A stretch of DNA of 64,000 nt from Paenirhizobium daejeonense (lineage in GTDB: Bacteria; Pseudomonadota; Alphaproteobacteria; Rhizobiales; Rhizobiaceae). Both the position numbers and the translations under genes were made by a program. Shown here one piece after another: positions 19,624 to 30,246 of the stretch. Each line of letters starts with the position of its first letter. Position 1 is the first letter of the stretch. The notes under the pieces are model-generated. The model ran no database searches. It saw nothing but the letters and a program-made list of their open reading frames with translations, and was not told where the DNA came from. Where the stretch lies: contig NZ_JACLAL010000002.1 in NCBI RefSeq assembly GCF_014280875.1, forward strand, positions 310,001-374,000, in the 5' to 3' direction.

Positions 19624-21072
19624 TCATAGATAGGGCGACCCCAGCCAGAAAACACGGTTGAGGAGGCGAACGGCGAAAGGCCGCGCCTGCAAGGCATCGA
19701 AGGACAACATCTCAGCATGATAGAGTGCCGCATCGATCCGCTTATCGATCGCCGCCGCAAAGTCCCTGTCGAACACTTCCATGTCGATCTCAAAATTCAA
19801 CCGCAGCGAACGGGAGTCGAGATTGGATGAGCCTACGAACGCCCATTGCCCGTCGACCGTCAGAAGCTTTGAATGATCGAACGGCCCCTGTGCATTGTAG
19901 ATGCGGCAGCCTTCTTTCAGGATCTGCGCGAACTGCGAGGTCATCGCGTGGCTGACGATCGCGAGATTGTTCTGCGACGGCACAACGATTTCGACCACGA
20001 CACCGCGCCGCGCAGCCGTGAACAGAGCCGCAAGCAGGATGTTGTCCGGCAGGAAATAGGGAGACATGATCCTGATCGACTTTTCCGCGGTCGAAAACGC
20101 GCCCATCAGGATCTTGTGATTCGTTTCGATATTGCTGTCGGGGCCGGATACGATGGCGCGAGCGAAGGCCGGACCGCCCTGCACCCCGTCATCCACCGCC
20201 ACCTGCCAGGCTCTTCCAGTCAGCACCTCGCCGGTCTCGAAATTCAGATCCTCCGCCGCAACAGCGAAAATATCGGCAACGACGGGTCCCGTGACGCGGA
20301 AATGAGTATCGCGCGCAGCGTGTTCGCCTTCGAAAGCTGCGCGGATATTCATACCACCCATGAACGCAACCTTGCCGTCGATCACCACGATCTTGCGGTG
20401 GGTGCGCAGGTTTGCATAGGGCAGCCGCATACCAACGATGACCTTGCCGTTGAAGGAAGCCACGGGTACGCCGCGATCCTTCAGATAACCTATGATGCTC
20501 GGCACACTGTATCGGGCGCCAACGGCATCGACCAGAACCCTAACTTCGACTCCCCGCCGGGCAGCAGCTGCAAGACAATCTGCAACGCGTTTTCCGGCCG
20601 GATCCCGGTCGAAAATATAGGTTTCAAGGATCACGCTACGCTCGGCCGCATCGATAGCGGCGCAAATCGCGGCATAGGTCTCGCTGCCCGTATGCAGAAT
20701 ATCGATGCGATTGCCGGACAGGAGTGCGTGATGGCCGACAGTATCTCCGAGCGATTTCAGGGCCGCCATGCGACTGCCGAACTTGTCAGCCACCACCTCG
20801 CGCGGAACTCCATATTCCGAGAGCCTTTTCCAAAGCTCCTCGAAACGCCTGCTACGCCGGGAAATCAGGGATTTGCGGCGAACGCGATTGATGCCGGCAA
20901 CGGCATAGATCAGGGCGCCGATCAACGGCGAAAGAACGATGATGCCGACCCAACCGATAGCCGAGCGGACATCTCGCTTGGTCATGGTCGCATGGACAGC
21001 CGCCAGCGTTCCCATCACCAGAGAGAGAATGGCAAGGATTTCAGCCCAGTAGGTTGCGAAGATGCCTGTCAT
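19624..21072 (-). CDS. cls: Cardiolipin synthase (phospholipase D family)
   Basis: The 482-residue inner-membrane enzyme condenses two phosphatidylglycerols to cardiolipin and glycerol. Two N-terminal membrane helices (about residues 8-28 and 38-60, PLDNc type) precede two PLD domains. Each has a complete HKD motif: HRKIVVIDGKVAFMGGMN and HSKLLTVDGQWAFVGSSN. The length is usual for ClsA-type enzymes. It stands between recN and the EEP-family gene on the minus strand. Confidence 0.93.
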   Translation of the reverse strand: MTGIFATYWAEILAILSLVMGTLAAVHATMTKRDVRSAIGWVGIIVLSPLIGALIYAVAGINRVRRKSLISRRSRRFEELWKRLSEYGVPREVVADKFGSRMAALKSLGDTVGHHALLSGNRIDILHTGSETYAAICAAIDAAERSVILETYIFDRDPAGKRVADCLAAAARRGVEVRVLVDAVGARYSVPSIIGYLKDRGVPVASFNGKVIVGMRLPYANLRTHRKIVVIDGKVAFMGGMNIRAAFEGEHAARDTHFRVTGPVVADIFAVAAEDLNFETGEVLTGRAWQVAVDDGVQGGPAFARAIVSGPDSNIETNHKILMGAFSTAEKSIRIMSPYFLPDNILLAALFTAARRGVVVEIVVPSQNNLAIVSHAMTSQFAQILKEGCRIYNAQGPFDHSKLLTVDGQWAFVGSSNLDSRSLRLNFEIDMEVFDRDFAAAIDKRIDAALYHAEMLSFDALQARPFAVRLLNRVFWLGSPYL

Positions 21073-21141
21073 TATATCCCGAAGGAAACAGGTTTCGCCG
21101 CTAAAAGCAATCTGCGCCCGCGAGGACCGATCTAGAATAGG

Positions 21142-22815
21142 TCAACCCTCGCCAGCCAGGAGCTTGGCGGCAGCAGCCCGCGCCTCGTCGGTAATCGAGG
21201 CCCCGGCCAGCATACGGGCAATCTCTTCCCGCCGTCGTTCCGGCTCCATCGTTGCAACCCTGGTTGCGATCTTGTCGCCGGCCTCGCCGGAAGGTCCCTT
21301 GGAAATCAGCAGATGGGTCGCCGCGCGGGCAGCAACCTGTGGCGCATGCGTGACCGACAGCACCTGCACCTTGACCGAAAGTCGCTTCAGTCGCTGGCCG
21401 ATGGCATCGGCAACTGCGCCGCCGACCCCCGTATCGATTTCGTCGAAGACCAGCGTGGGAGCCGACCCGCGATCGGCCAACGCAACCTTCAGCGCCAGCA
21501 GGAAGCGAGAGAGTTCCCCACCGGAGGCAACCTTCATGATCGGTCCCGGCCGTGTTCCCGGGTTGGTCTGGACATGGAACTCGACGGTATCGATCCCCTC
21601 GGCCGCGGCCGCCTGGGGATCGGTTTTCACTTCCACCATGAACCGGGCGCGCTCGAGCTTCAATGCCGGCAGTTCCGCCATCACCGCATCAGAGAGCGCC
21701 GAGGCGGCACTGTTACGCTTTCTAGACAGGGACGAGGCAAGCTGGTCGTAATGCTCCCTCGCCACCTCCACGGCCTTCTCCAGCTCGCCCAGCCGCTCCT
21801 CGCCTGCATCGAGTTCGGCAAGATCAGCGATCATCTTTTCGGCCAAAGCCGGCAGATCGGCGACAGACACCGAAAACTTGCGGCCGGCCGCCCTAAGGGC
21901 AAACAGCCGCTCCTCGACTCGTTCCAGCTCGTTGGGGTCGAATTCGGTACGCCGGAGCGCTGCCTCGACCTCCATCTGCGCGTTGGAAAGGTGATCCAGC
22001 GCAGTATCGAGCAGTTGGACAGTCTCCTCCAAGAGGCCGGGAGCCTCATGGCTCTTGCGCTCCAGCCGCCGAACCATCGACGCAATCAGTGGAACGGGCG
22101 AAGCATGACCGTTCAGGAATTCGGAGGCTTCCGCTATATCGCTGGCGATGCGCTCGGATTTCTGCATCGCCGTGCGGCGTTCAGCAAGCGCATCTTCCTC
22201 ACCATCCGTGGGAGCAAGCTTCTCAAGTTCCTCGACGGAGGCTCGCAAATAATCGGCCTCTCGTGCCGCAGCCTCGACACGTGCCCTGTGGGCCTTCAGC
22301 CCACGGTCGGCCTCCCGCCAGCGTCGATAGGCGTCGCCCACTGTAACGACTTCATCTGTGAGGCCGGCAAATGCGTCGAGCAGCATCCGATGCGCATCGG
22401 TATCGACCAGCGCCCGGTCGTCATGCTGACCGTGGATTTCGACTAGCAATTGCCCTGCCTGCCGCATGAGCTGTACGGAGACCGGCTGATCGTTGATATA
22501 GGCTCGAGTTCGCCCGTCGGACGACTGGATTCGCCGGAAGATGAGGTCGCCGTCGTCATCGACGCCGTTTCCGCGCAAGAGCGTCCGAGCCGGATGATCC
22601 CCGCCAACGTCGAAGACCGCAGTAACCTGCCCCTTTTCCTCGCCGTGGCGCACGAGCGAGCCATCACCGCGTCCACCGAGGGCGAGCGAGAGGCTGTCGA
22701 GCAGGATGGACTTGCCCGCCCCGGTCTCACCGGTCAACACCGAGAGCCCGGCCTCGAAGGCAAGATCCAGCCGCTCGATCAAAACGATATCGCGGATCGA
22801 CAACTGGACGAGCAT
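21142..22815 (-). CDS. recN: DNA repair protein RecN
   Basis: RecN is an SMC-like ATPase that acts early in double-strand break repair. The 557-residue protein has Walker A GETGAGKS at residues 29-36, the linking motif INDQPVSVQLMRQ, a long central coiled coil, the SGGELSRFLLALK signature and Walker B LVFDEIDTGVGG. It begins 32 bases after the bamD stop on the same strand, an order common in Rhizobiales. No LexA box was identified upstream; it is probably read from the bamD or lpxC region. Confidence 0.96.
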   Translation of the reverse strand: MLVQLSIRDIVLIERLDLAFEAGLSVLTGETGAGKSILLDSLSLALGGRGDGSLVRHGEEKGQVTAVFDVGGDHPARTLLRGNGVDDDGDLIFRRIQSSDGRTRAYINDQPVSVQLMRQAGQLLVEIHGQHDDRALVDTDAHRMLLDAFAGLTDEVVTVGDAYRRWREADRGLKAHRARVEAAAREADYLRASVEELEKLAPTDGEEDALAERRTAMQKSERIASDIAEASEFLNGHASPVPLIASMVRRLERKSHEAPGLLEETVQLLDTALDHLSNAQMEVEAALRRTEFDPNELERVEERLFALRAAGRKFSVSVADLPALAEKMIADLAELDAGEERLGELEKAVEVAREHYDQLASSLSRKRNSAASALSDAVMAELPALKLERARFMVEVKTDPQAAAAEGIDTVEFHVQTNPGTRPGPIMKVASGGELSRFLLALKVALADRGSAPTLVFDEIDTGVGGAVADAIGQRLKRLSVKVQVLSVTHAPQVAARAATHLLISKGPSGEAGDKIATRVATMEPERRREEIARMLAGASITDEARAAAAKLLAGEG

Positions 22816-22847
22816 GGCTGCCTCATCTCACCTGAATGGCGGGTATA

Positions 22848-23717
22848 TCAGCTCCCGAGCAGGAGCTTCTTGCCGGCGCGGGAAATCCACGAACCTGCGT
22901 TTTCACGCGGCTCCAGCCCGTTGCCCTGCAAGAGCTTGTAGGAATCGGCATACCACTGGCTGTCCGGGTAGTTGTGGCCGAGAACAGCCGCAGCAGTCTG
23001 CGCTTCCTGCACGACGCCCATCGCATAATAGGCTTCTACGAGGCGCGCGAGCGCTTCCTCGATCTGGTTCGTGTTGGGATACTTCTCGACGACTGTGCGG
23101 AAACGGGAAATCGAAGCAAGGTATTCCTTGCGCTCCAGATAGTAACGACCGACCTGCATCTCCTTGCCGGCGAGTTGGTCGCGCGCAAATCGGATCTTGG
23201 CCTGGGCATCGTCGACATATTCCGAGTCGGGATATTGATCCACGACCTTCTGCATCGCCTCGATGGTCTTAAACGAGTTTTTCTGGTCCTGCGTGACGCT
23301 GGAAATTTGCTTCCAATAGGAAAGACCAACAAGATACTGTGCGTATGCCGCGTCGTCGGACTTCGGATAAAGGTTCAGATAACGGGTACCGCTGGTAATC
23401 GCATCGGGATAACGACCCATGCGATATTTCACGAAGGTCCCCATCACCAGCGACTTGCGCGCCGGCTCTGAGAAGGGATGCTGCGCATCGACGGCGTCGA
23501 ACTTGCGTGACGCCTCCGACATATTGCCTGCCTTCATGTTGGCAAGGCCCTGATTGTAGAGGGTTTCCGGTGGATCCGTGTCAACGCCGAGCTTGGTAAT
23601 ATCGATATCGGGATCGGACTGGCAGGCCGCGAGCATCGCACCGGATACCGTCATCATCACAAAAACGCTGGCAATACGTACGGCTTTCTTCACAACGACC
23701 GACCTTACTTGATTCAT
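22848..23717 (-). CDS. bamD: Outer membrane protein assembly factor BamD (ComL)
   Basis: BamD is the essential lipoprotein of the BAM complex that inserts beta-barrel proteins into the outer membrane. The 289-residue protein has a signal peptide and a lipobox ending LAAC, then TPR-like repeats ([51 protein letters not shown]). The start is uncertain: ATG 23717 is used, but GTG 23693 has a better placed TAAGG and would give the usual VKKAVRIAS signal sequence. It is followed closely by recN. Confidence 0.93.
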   Translation of the reverse strand: MNQVRSVVVKKAVRIASVFVMMTVSGAMLAACQSDPDIDITKLGVDTDPPETLYNQGLANMKAGNMSEASRKFDAVDAQHPFSEPARKSLVMGTFVKYRMGRYPDAITSGTRYLNLYPKSDDAAYAQYLVGLSYWKQISSVTQDQKNSFKTIEAMQKVVDQYPDSEYVDDAQAKIRFARDQLAGKEMQVGRYYLERKEYLASISRFRTVVEKYPNTNQIEEALARLVEAYYAMGVVQEAQTAAAVLGHNYPDSQWYADSYKLLQGNGLEPRENAGSWISRAGKKLLLGS

Positions 23718-23903
23718 TCGACAGATCCCGATTGCAGCGCCGTTTGAAAAGCCGTCGCTTTCAAATGGCGTTTCTAGCCACAAAAGCGGCAGGAGAGCAA
23801 CGCAATGATATCGCTTTAACGCATTTTTGTGGCGATCCGTAAGGAAAACCCGGAATTGGACCGTAACCTTCTGCCCGTTTTGTTAGGACCCGCCGGTTGC
23901 GAC

Positions 23904-23933
23904 TTGTCCCGCTCCAGGGAAGAAGCGGGACAA
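23904..23933. repeat. Perfect inverted repeat between lpxC and bamD
   Basis: TTGTCCCGCT at 23904-23913 pairs exactly with AGCGGGACAA at 23924-23933 around a 10-base loop. It lies 52 bases after the lpxC stop. There is no T-run on either strand, so it is a stable RNA hairpin between lpxC and bamD rather than a classic terminator; it could slow transcription or protect the lpxC message. Confidence 0.55.
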
Positions 23934-23984
23934 TGGAGGCAGGCAATATGCAAATGGAAGGAAAAACGCCCGGAATGCCAGTCC

Positions 23985-24938
23985 TCAGGCAGACCAGGGA
24001 GCAAATTCCGGAACATTGACCGCGACGAATTCACGCGCCCTCGCCTGCTGGCTGCGGGCCGGAGCCTCAACCACCTCGTAAGCGTCGCGATTCTCCAGAA
24101 GAGCCTTCAGCGCATTGGCGTTGAGCTTGTGGCCACCACGATAGGACCGATAGCAACCGATGAACTGGGCACCAGCGAGTGCAAGGTCGCCAACGGCATC
24201 CAGCGTCTTATGGCGAACGAATTCGTCCGCATAGCGAAGCCCCTCGACGTTGATGACGGTGTTGTCGTCGGAGATGACAACCGAATTCTCCAGCGACGAC
24301 CCCAGAGCGAAGCCTGCAGCCCAGAGACGCTCGACATCACGCATGAAGCCGAAGGTACGGGCACGCGACAATTCAGTCTTGAATGTTGCCGCCGTCAGGT
24401 CGCCCTGCCAGCTCTGCCGACCGATCAGAGGCGAGTCGAAATCGATCTCAACCTCGAACCGCGTTCCGTCATAAGGTCGAAACTCGGCCCAGGAAGCGCC
24501 TGCTTCGATCCGGACCGGCTTGATCACTCGAATATAACGGCGCTTGACGCCAAGATTGACCATACCGACTTGCTCGATCGCCTCGATGAAGACTTCGGAG
24601 CTGCCGTCCATGATCGGCATTTCAGCGCCGTCGACCTCGATAAGAAGATTGTCCAGACCGAGCGCATAGATGGCCGCCATGACATGTTCGATGGTCGCAA
24701 CGGAGCGAGCCGGCGACGTCCCCAGCACTGTGCAGAGATCGGTGTTACCCACCTGCGAGGAAACGGCCTTGTATTCGACCTGCGTGCCGTCATCGAACGA
24801 CCGTACGAAGACGATCCCGGTACCGGCCTCTGCGGGCTGAAGATTGATCGTCACGGACCGCCCGGAATGCACACCGATGCCGGTCAGGCTGAGCGGTGCC
24901 GCAATGGTTGTCTGAAATCCGAGCAATGCGATTGCCAT
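23985..24938 (-). CDS. lpxC: UDP-3-O-acyl-N-acetylglucosamine deacetylase
   Basis: LpxC removes acetate from UDP-3-O-acyl-GlcNAc, the committed step of lipid A synthesis. The 317-residue cytoplasmic enzyme has zinc ligands His85 (ATIEHVMAA), His243 and Asp247 (HKTLDAVGD), and catalytic His270 (YRGGHKLNA). The N-terminal GFQTTI and LTGIGVHSG motif is typical. GAGG lies nine bases before the ATG. It follows the ftsZ terminator on the same strand, at the end of the dcw cluster as in many proteobacteria. Confidence 0.97.
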   Translation of the reverse strand: MAIALLGFQTTIAAPLSLTGIGVHSGRSVTINLQPAEAGTGIVFVRSFDDGTQVEYKAVSSQVGNTDLCTVLGTSPARSVATIEHVMAAIYALGLDNLLIEVDGAEMPIMDGSSEVFIEAIEQVGMVNLGVKRRYIRVIKPVRIEAGASWAEFRPYDGTRFEVEIDFDSPLIGRQSWQGDLTAATFKTELSRARTFGFMRDVERLWAAGFALGSSLENSVVISDDNTVINVEGLRYADEFVRHKTLDAVGDLALAGAQFIGCYRSYRGGHKLNANALKALLENRDAYEVVEAPARSQQARAREFVAVNVPEFAPWSA

Positions 24939-25149
24939 GAATACTGCCTCTGTCTGTCAGCCGGTCGCATAGTTGTCGGGATCCGGCCTGTCATTTCCCG
25001 GGCCGGCGGCCTTTCGGCGCTCCAGCCGCTGTATTGATCCTCTTCATACGGCGGCCCAATCCACATTCCAAATCACTGTTCGTTTCGGATTGTTACGATC
25101 CAACGACTTTGAAAACAAAAGACAATTCGAACGTCCCTGCATGCACCCG

Positions 25150-25184
25150 TAACAAAGAAAGCCCGGACATTCATCCGGGCTTTC
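25150..25184 (-). terminator. Rho-independent terminator after ftsZ
   Basis: An 11-base-pair perfect stem (GAAAGCCCGGA / TCCGGGCTTTC, 25157-25184) with a 6-base loop is followed on the minus strand by a T-rich tail (TTTCTTTGTTA). It starts 22 bases after the ftsZ stop and separates the dcw transcript from lpxC. Confidence 0.85.
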
Positions 25185-25206
25185 AAAACACTCTGTAAGG
25201 CTCGCC

Positions 25207-26970
25207 TTAATTCGACTGGCGACGCAGGAAGGCAGGGATTTCCAACTCGTCGTCACCGCCATGGGCGGAACGAGCGGCCGGGACCTGACGTCCCTGATCA
25301 TCAAGCTGCCCGCGACGCGGAGCATAGAGGCTGGCCTCGGCCGAAAGCGGACGACGCTGGGCAGCGGGTGCAGTCGGAGCATGTACGGGAGCTTCGGCAG
25401 CGGCTTGTTCGCCTTCCTGGTGGCCGACCAGCGAATTGGTGATTCGCTTCAGCAGGCCCATCGGACCGCGCTCGTCATGGGCTGCAGGAGCCGCGCGCTG
25501 GTCCATCTCGGCCCGGACAACAGGTGAGAAGTCCTCGACCTTGGGCATGCGGACCTGCTCAACCGGCTGGCGGGCGACCGGAGCAATCGGCTCATGACGA
25601 ACCGGAGCGGCTGCCATCGTCTGCGGAGCCGGTGTAGCCATCGGGGCCGACGGGCGGCTCATGACCGGAGCGGCCATCGGTTCTGCCATGCGGGGAGCCG
25701 GCGCCGGTGCCGGTGCCGCCTCTGCAACCGGCGTTGCGAACAGACGGCTTGCCGGACGGAATTCCGGTTCGGCAACCGGCTGCTGCACCGGAGCGGCGAC
25801 AGCCTGGCGGGCAACTGCGATTTCGAGTTCACGCTCCATTTCGGCTTCAGCCGAGCGGATGGTTTCGGCGACCGGGTCAATAACGGTCTTGGGTGCCTGC
25901 GCCATTGCAGGCTGATATGCGGCCGGAGCCGAAGCAACGGCCGCGGAAGGACGCATAATGGGCTTCGACAGCGGAGCAGCTTCAAAACCCTTGGAGGCGA
26001 GAGCCGCGCGGTCGATTCCGGTGGCAACCACGGACACGCGGATGATGCCTTCAAGCGATTCGTCGAAGGTAGCGCCGAGGATGATGTTGGCATCCGGATC
26101 GACTTCTTCGCGGATACGGGTCGCAGCTTCGTCGACTTCGAACAGCGTCAGGTCGCGACCACCGGTGATGGAGATCAGAAGACCCTGAGCACCCTTCATC
26201 GAGGTTTCGTCGAGCAGCGGGTTGGCAATGGCGGCTTCAGCAGCCTGCATTGCGCGGCCCTGGCCGGAAGCCTCGCCGGTACCCATCATTGCACGACCCA
26301 TCTCGCGCATGACCGAGCGGACGTCGGCAAAGTCGAGGTTGATGAGACCTTCCTTCACCATCAGGTCGGTGATGCAGGCAACGCCGGAATAGAGTACCTG
26401 GTCGGCCATCGCGAAAGCGTCGGCAAAGGTTGTCTTGTCGTTGGCGATGCGGAAGAGGTTCTGGTTCGGAATGACGATCAGCGTGTCGACCGACTTCTGA
26501 AGTTCCTCGATACCGGATTCGGCGAGTCGCATGCGACGGGCGCCTTCGAAGTGGAACGGCTTGGTAACCACGCCGACCGTCAGTATGCCCTTGTTGCGGG
26601 CGGCCTGTGCGACGACCGGAGCTGCACCGGTGCCTGTGCCACCGCCCATGCCAGCGGTGACGAAGCACATGTGCGTGCCGTTGAGGTGATCTATGATCTC
26701 ATCGATGCACTCTTCGGCAGCAGCTCGACCGACTTCCGGCTGAGAGCCGGCGCCGAGGCCTTCCGTGACGTTGACGCCGAGCTGGATGATACGCTCTGCC
26801 TTCGTCATGGTCAGCGCCTGGGCATCGGTGTTGGCGACGACGAAATCGACGCCCTCGAGGCCTGCGGTGATCATGTTGTTGACGGCATTGCCGCCGCCGC
26901 CTCCAACGCCGAACACTGTGATCCGGGGTTTCAGCTCGGTAATGTCAGGCTTCTGCAGCTTGATGGTCAT
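25207..26970 (-). CDS. ftsZ: Cell division protein FtsZ
   Basis: FtsZ is the tubulin-like GTPase that forms the division ring. The 587-residue protein has the GTP-binding signature GGGTGTG at residues 109-115, the T7 synergy loop NLDFAD at 211-216 and a conserved GTPase core to about residue 320. A linker of about 240 residues rich in Ala, Pro, Met and Gln follows, ending in the FtsA-binding peptide [15 protein letters not shown]. The long linker is characteristic of Rhizobiales FtsZ1. ATG 26970 has AAGGA nine bases upstream; a longer in-frame start is not supported. It is last in the dcw transcript. Confidence 0.98.
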   Translation of the reverse strand: MTIKLQKPDITELKPRITVFGVGGGGGNAVNNMITAGLEGVDFVVANTDAQALTMTKAERIIQLGVNVTEGLGAGSQPEVGRAAAEECIDEIIDHLNGTHMCFVTAGMGGGTGTGAAPVVAQAARNKGILTVGVVTKPFHFEGARRMRLAESGIEELQKSVDTLIVIPNQNLFRIANDKTTFADAFAMADQVLYSGVACITDLMVKEGLINLDFADVRSVMREMGRAMMGTGEASGQGRAMQAAEAAIANPLLDETSMKGAQGLLISITGGRDLTLFEVDEAATRIREEVDPDANIILGATFDESLEGIIRVSVVATGIDRAALASKGFEAAPLSKPIMRPSAAVASAPAAYQPAMAQAPKTVIDPVAETIRSAEAEMERELEIAVARQAVAAPVQQPVAEPEFRPASRLFATPVAEAAPAPAPAPRMAEPMAAPVMSRPSAPMATPAPQTMAAAPVRHEPIAPVARQPVEQVRMPKVEDFSPVVRAEMDQRAAPAAHDERGPMGLLKRITNSLVGHQEGEQAAAEAPVHAPTAPAAQRRPLSAEASLYAPRRGQLDDQGRQVPAARSAHGGDDELEIPAFLRRQSN

Positions 26971-27071
26971 GGTACCAGTTCCTTCTCTTTCCGGCCGCAT
27001 CGCCACGCCGGCCATGTCATTTCAACCATTTCGCCCTTCGCCTCGCCCCTGCGCGAACCGACGGACTGAAC

Positions 27072-28403
27072 TCAAAAACTTTCCTTCAACCATTGGCCCA
27101 TACGGGCGATGCGGCTGTTGCCGTTACCGAACGGCGAGAACAGTCCTGCCTGCCCGGCATGGGTTTCCTGGTCAGCAACTTGCGGATAAATCATCAATCC
27201 GACAGCAGTCGAGAAAGCGGGACCCTTGGCCGCGGCGGGAAGGCCGGCGACACCCATCGGGCGCCCGATTCGCACATTGCGGGCAAGGATACGGCGCGCA
27301 GCTTCGGGAAGACCCGTCAGCTGGCTTGCGCCACCTGTCAAAACGACTCGCTTGCCAACAACCGGCGAGAAACCCGACTTCTGAATCCGATCGCGAAGGA
27401 GTTCAAGTGTCTCTTCGATTCGAGCGAGAATAATCCGCGTCAGCAGCGCCTTCGGCACCTGGGTTGGCTGGTCGCGATCGTCCTCGCCGATCGGCGGAAT
27501 GGAGATCACGTCACGATCGTCGGCACCGTTCGCAAGCGCAGAACCATGCACCACCTTGAGACGTTCGGCATCCTCGATCCGAGTCGAAAGGCCGCGAGCG
27601 ACATCGGTCGTCACATGGTGGCCACCGAGCGCGATGGCATCGGTATGGATCAGCTTGCCTTCTGCGAAGACCGAGATTGTCGTCATGCCACCACCCATGT
27701 CGATGGCGGCACAACCGAGTTCGACTTCATCATCGACCAGTGCGGCAAGGCCGCTCGCATAGGGCGTCGCAACGACACCTTCGACCGTCAGGTGAGCGCG
27801 ATTGATACAGAGTTCGAGGTTCCTGAGCGCTGCGCGTTCGGCGGTGACCACGTGCATTTCGGCACCGAGGATATCGCCATACATGCCCAACGGATCGCGA
27901 ATGCCGCGCTCGCCATCCAGCGAAAAGCCGGTCGGCAACGAATGCAGGACGGCTCGATCGGAGCCCTGGGACTGCTGCCCGGCGGCGACGAGAATCTTGC
28001 GCAGATCGCCAGATTCGACCTCCTGTCCGCCAAGGTCGATAGTCGCCGTATAGACGTCCGAACCGATACGTCCGGCAGAAACATTGACTATCAGGCTCTC
28101 TACGGTAAGTCCGGCCATACGCTCGGCGGCATCGACCGCGAGACGGACAACGTTTTCGACCGCATCCAGATCAGCGATTACGCCCGATTTAACCCCGCGC
28201 GAACGCTGGTGACCGATGCCGATGACCTCGACATTATGAGTACGTCCCGGCAGCACGGAACTTTCCTTGCGCGGCGTCAGCCGACCAATCATGCAGACGA
28301 CCTTGCTGGAGCCAATATCCAGCACTGACACCACATGACTACGCTTCGAGGAAAGCGGCTTGATGCGCGGGAGACCAAAATGGGAGCTTCCGAACAAACT
28401 CAT
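27072..28403 (-). CDS. ftsA: Cell division protein FtsA
   Basis: FtsA is an actin-like ATPase that tethers FtsZ to the membrane and activates septal wall synthesis. The 443-residue protein has VLDIGSSKVVCMIG (phosphate 1), AAIDMGGGMTTISV (phosphate 2) and VVLTGGASQLTGLPE (adenosine motif). It ends with an amphipathic MGQWLKESF-type membrane-targeting helix. Its ATG overlaps the ftsQ TGA as ATGA, so FtsQ and FtsA are translationally coupled. Confidence 0.97.
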   Translation of the reverse strand: MSLFGSSHFGLPRIKPLSSKRSHVVSVLDIGSSKVVCMIGRLTPRKESSVLPGRTHNVEVIGIGHQRSRGVKSGVIADLDAVENVVRLAVDAAERMAGLTVESLIVNVSAGRIGSDVYTATIDLGGQEVESGDLRKILVAAGQQSQGSDRAVLHSLPTGFSLDGERGIRDPLGMYGDILGAEMHVVTAERAALRNLELCINRAHLTVEGVVATPYASGLAALVDDEVELGCAAIDMGGGMTTISVFAEGKLIHTDAIALGGHHVTTDVARGLSTRIEDAERLKVVHGSALANGADDRDVISIPPIGEDDRDQPTQVPKALLTRIILARIEETLELLRDRIQKSGFSPVVGKRVVLTGGASQLTGLPEAARRILARNVRIGRPMGVAGLPAAAKGPAFSTAVGLMIYPQVADQETHAGQAGLFSPFGNGNSRIARMGQWLKESF

Positions 28404-29332
28404 ATGCTCTGCCCCGCCTTCTTGAGTGCCTTACGACGTTCTTCGACAGCAACCAGACGACGCTCCTGCGCCTCCGGCGTCAGCTGGACGGTGGTGCGAT
28501 CGGACAAGCGAAGATCCACAGCAGCGATATCACGGGAAAGGAGTTGCTGATCGGCATCGAGACGCGAGAGCCGCTCGAGCGCGCCAGCCACACCATCCTC
28601 CGGAAGCTTAACAACGACGCCATTATCGAGATGGATATCCCAGCGACGACCGGCAACCCGCACATACGCCTTAACGCGCGAAGCGATCTCCGGAAATTTC
28701 GCGAATTCCGTTTCGACATCCGAGGCCGCAGTTTCGGCATCCCGCCCTACAAAGAGCGGCAGGCTCGCAAATTTGTTGTCACGCAACGGCGCGATGACGC
28801 TACCGGATTTCTCGATCAGAGACAGCTCCGTTCCGTGCTGCCAGATACCATAGGCCTTACGCTCCCGCAGGACCACCTCGACCGTCGAGGGATAAATCTT
28901 GCGAACCTCTGCCGATTCGACCCAGGGAAGATCGCTCAACGACTGGCGCGCAGCCGTAATATCGAGACCAAGAAGACTGGTAGAGCCATCGAGACCGAGA
29001 AGCTGAAGAATATCGATTTCCGAAGTCTGCTCGTTACCGGTAACCTTGACATCTTCGATCGCGAAACCCGCGAACGAAGTCAGAGCGTGACTGACCGCCG
29101 GCCCATGACCACCAATTACAACCCCGTAAACTGCGATCGCGGAGTAGAATCCGACGAACGAAACCTTGCCCGCATGCGCCGGGATCGCGATGCGCCCAGA
29201 GCAGAGACTAACGATAAAGCGCACGACACGCCGCAGCGGACGCGGCAAAACCACACCCTCCGCGGAAGCCGCAGAGGCGGGGGCGCCATACGCCGCAAAG
29301 TCCTCCGATCTATCGCCCCTCACCGCAAACAA
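28400..29332 (-). CDS. ftsQ: Cell division protein FtsQ
   Basis: FtsQ is the bitopic scaffold of the FtsQLB complex. The 310-residue protein has a cytoplasmic Arg-rich N-terminus, one membrane helix (about residues 57-75), a POTRA domain ([18 protein letters not shown]) and a beta domain ([26 protein letters not shown]). The start is TTG 29332, chosen because GGAGG lies exactly seven bases upstream. GTG 29323, which overlaps the ddl stop as GTGA, and TTG 29353 are alternatives. The gene overlaps the end of ddl. Confidence 0.93.
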   Translation of the reverse strand: MFAVRGDRSEDFAAYGAPASAASAEGVVLPRPLRRVVRFIVSLCSGRIAIPAHAGKVSFVGFYSAIAVYGVVIGGHGPAVSHALTSFAGFAIEDVKVTGNEQTSEIDILQLLGLDGSTSLLGLDITAARQSLSDLPWVESAEVRKIYPSTVEVVLRERKAYGIWQHGTELSLIEKSGSVIAPLRDNKFASLPLFVGRDAETAASDVETEFAKFPEIASRVKAYVRVAGRRWDIHLDNGVVVKLPEDGVAGALERLSRLDADQQLLSRDIAAVDLRLSDRTTVQLTPEAQERRLVAVEERRKALKKAGQSI

Positions 29333-30246
29333 GACGCGTCCTCCACCATCCAACTGACAAATTCACCAAAGCCCATACCAACATGAGCAGCCATTTCAGG
29401 CACCAGCGAGGTTGGCGTCATTCCGGGCTGAGTATTAATCTCCAGCCAGACGAGCTCACCATCTTCGGACAAACGATCATCGAAGCGAAAATCCGAACGA
29501 CTAACCCCTCGGCACCCGATTGCCTGATGCGCCTTAACTGCCAATGATTGTATTTTTTGGTAAATTTTCGGTGAAATTTCTGCAGGAAGTACGTGCCGGG
29601 AACCGCCGGCGACATATTTTGAATCATAGTCGTAGAAGCTGTGGCCTTGCGGCACGATTTCCGTGACACCGAGCGCCTTGCCGCCCATGACGCCGCAGGT
29701 AAGTTCGCGACCAGCAACATAATGCTCGACCATGACCCGATCGCCATAACGCCATTCACTCGAAAGGAGCGACTGCGGCGGATGAGCCATATCCTCGCGA
29801 ACGATGACAACACCGAAGCTGGACCCCTCACGAACCGGCTTCACCACATAGGGTGGAGCAATGGGGTGTTCCGTTCCGATATCGAAGCGCATCATCACCT
29901 TCGCTTCGGCAACCGGGATACCGGCGTTGGCCGCGACGATCTTGGCCTGAGCCTTGTCCATGGCCAGAGCAGACGCCAGCACACCCGAATGCGTGTAGGG
30001 AATCTGCAGGTATTCAAGGACGCCCTGAATGGTACCATCCTCACCGAAGGGACCATGCAGCGCATTGAAGGCGACGTCAGGACGAAGATCGGCGAGCACC
30101 TGTCCGATATCACGGTCGACATCGACGCGCGTCACACGATAGCCGACGGCTTCGAGAGCCTCCGCACAGGCAGCCCCGGAAGAAAGGCTAACCGGTCGCT
30201 CCGAAGAGAGACCACCCATCAGGACGGCTACATGCTTGCCACTCAT
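29320..30246 (-). CDS. ddl: D-alanine--D-alanine ligase
   Basis: Ddl joins two D-alanines for the peptidoglycan pentapeptide. The 308-residue cytoplasmic ATP-grasp enzyme shows [48 protein letters not shown], and the metal-binding [16 protein letters not shown]. The length fits DdlB. ATG 30246 is preferred to a TTG one codon upstream. It heads the ddl-ftsQ-ftsA-ftsZ part of the dcw cluster, separated from murB by two plus-strand genes, so a promoter must lie in 30247-30673. Confidence 0.96.
   Translation of the reverse strand: MSGKHVAVLMGGLSSERPVSLSSGAACAEALEAVGYRVTRVDVDRDIGQVLADLRPDVAFNALHGPFGEDGTIQGVLEYLQIPYTHSGVLASALAMDKAQAKIVAANAGIPVAEAKVMMRFDIGTEHPIAPPYVVKPVREGSSFGVVIVREDMAHPPQSLLSSEWRYGDRVMVEHYVAGRELTCGVMGGKALGVTEIVPQGHSFYDYDSKYVAGGSRHVLPAEISPKIYQKIQSLAVKAHQAIGCRGVSRSDFRFDDRLSEDGELVWLEINTQPGMTPTSLVPEMAAHVGMGFGEFVSWMVEDASCLR
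29340..29344 (-). promoter_or_regulatory. Ribosome-binding site that sets the TTG start of ftsQ
   Basis: On the minus strand GGAGG is followed by a 7-base spacer and TTG 29332. The site lies inside the ddl coding end, so FtsQ translation depends on ribosomes finishing ddl or on this strong site. Confidence 0.65.

Noticed and set aside
27093..28328. A 411-codon frame antisense to ftsA
   Set aside because: ftsA is complete with all ATPase motifs on the other strand; the antisense product has no domain.
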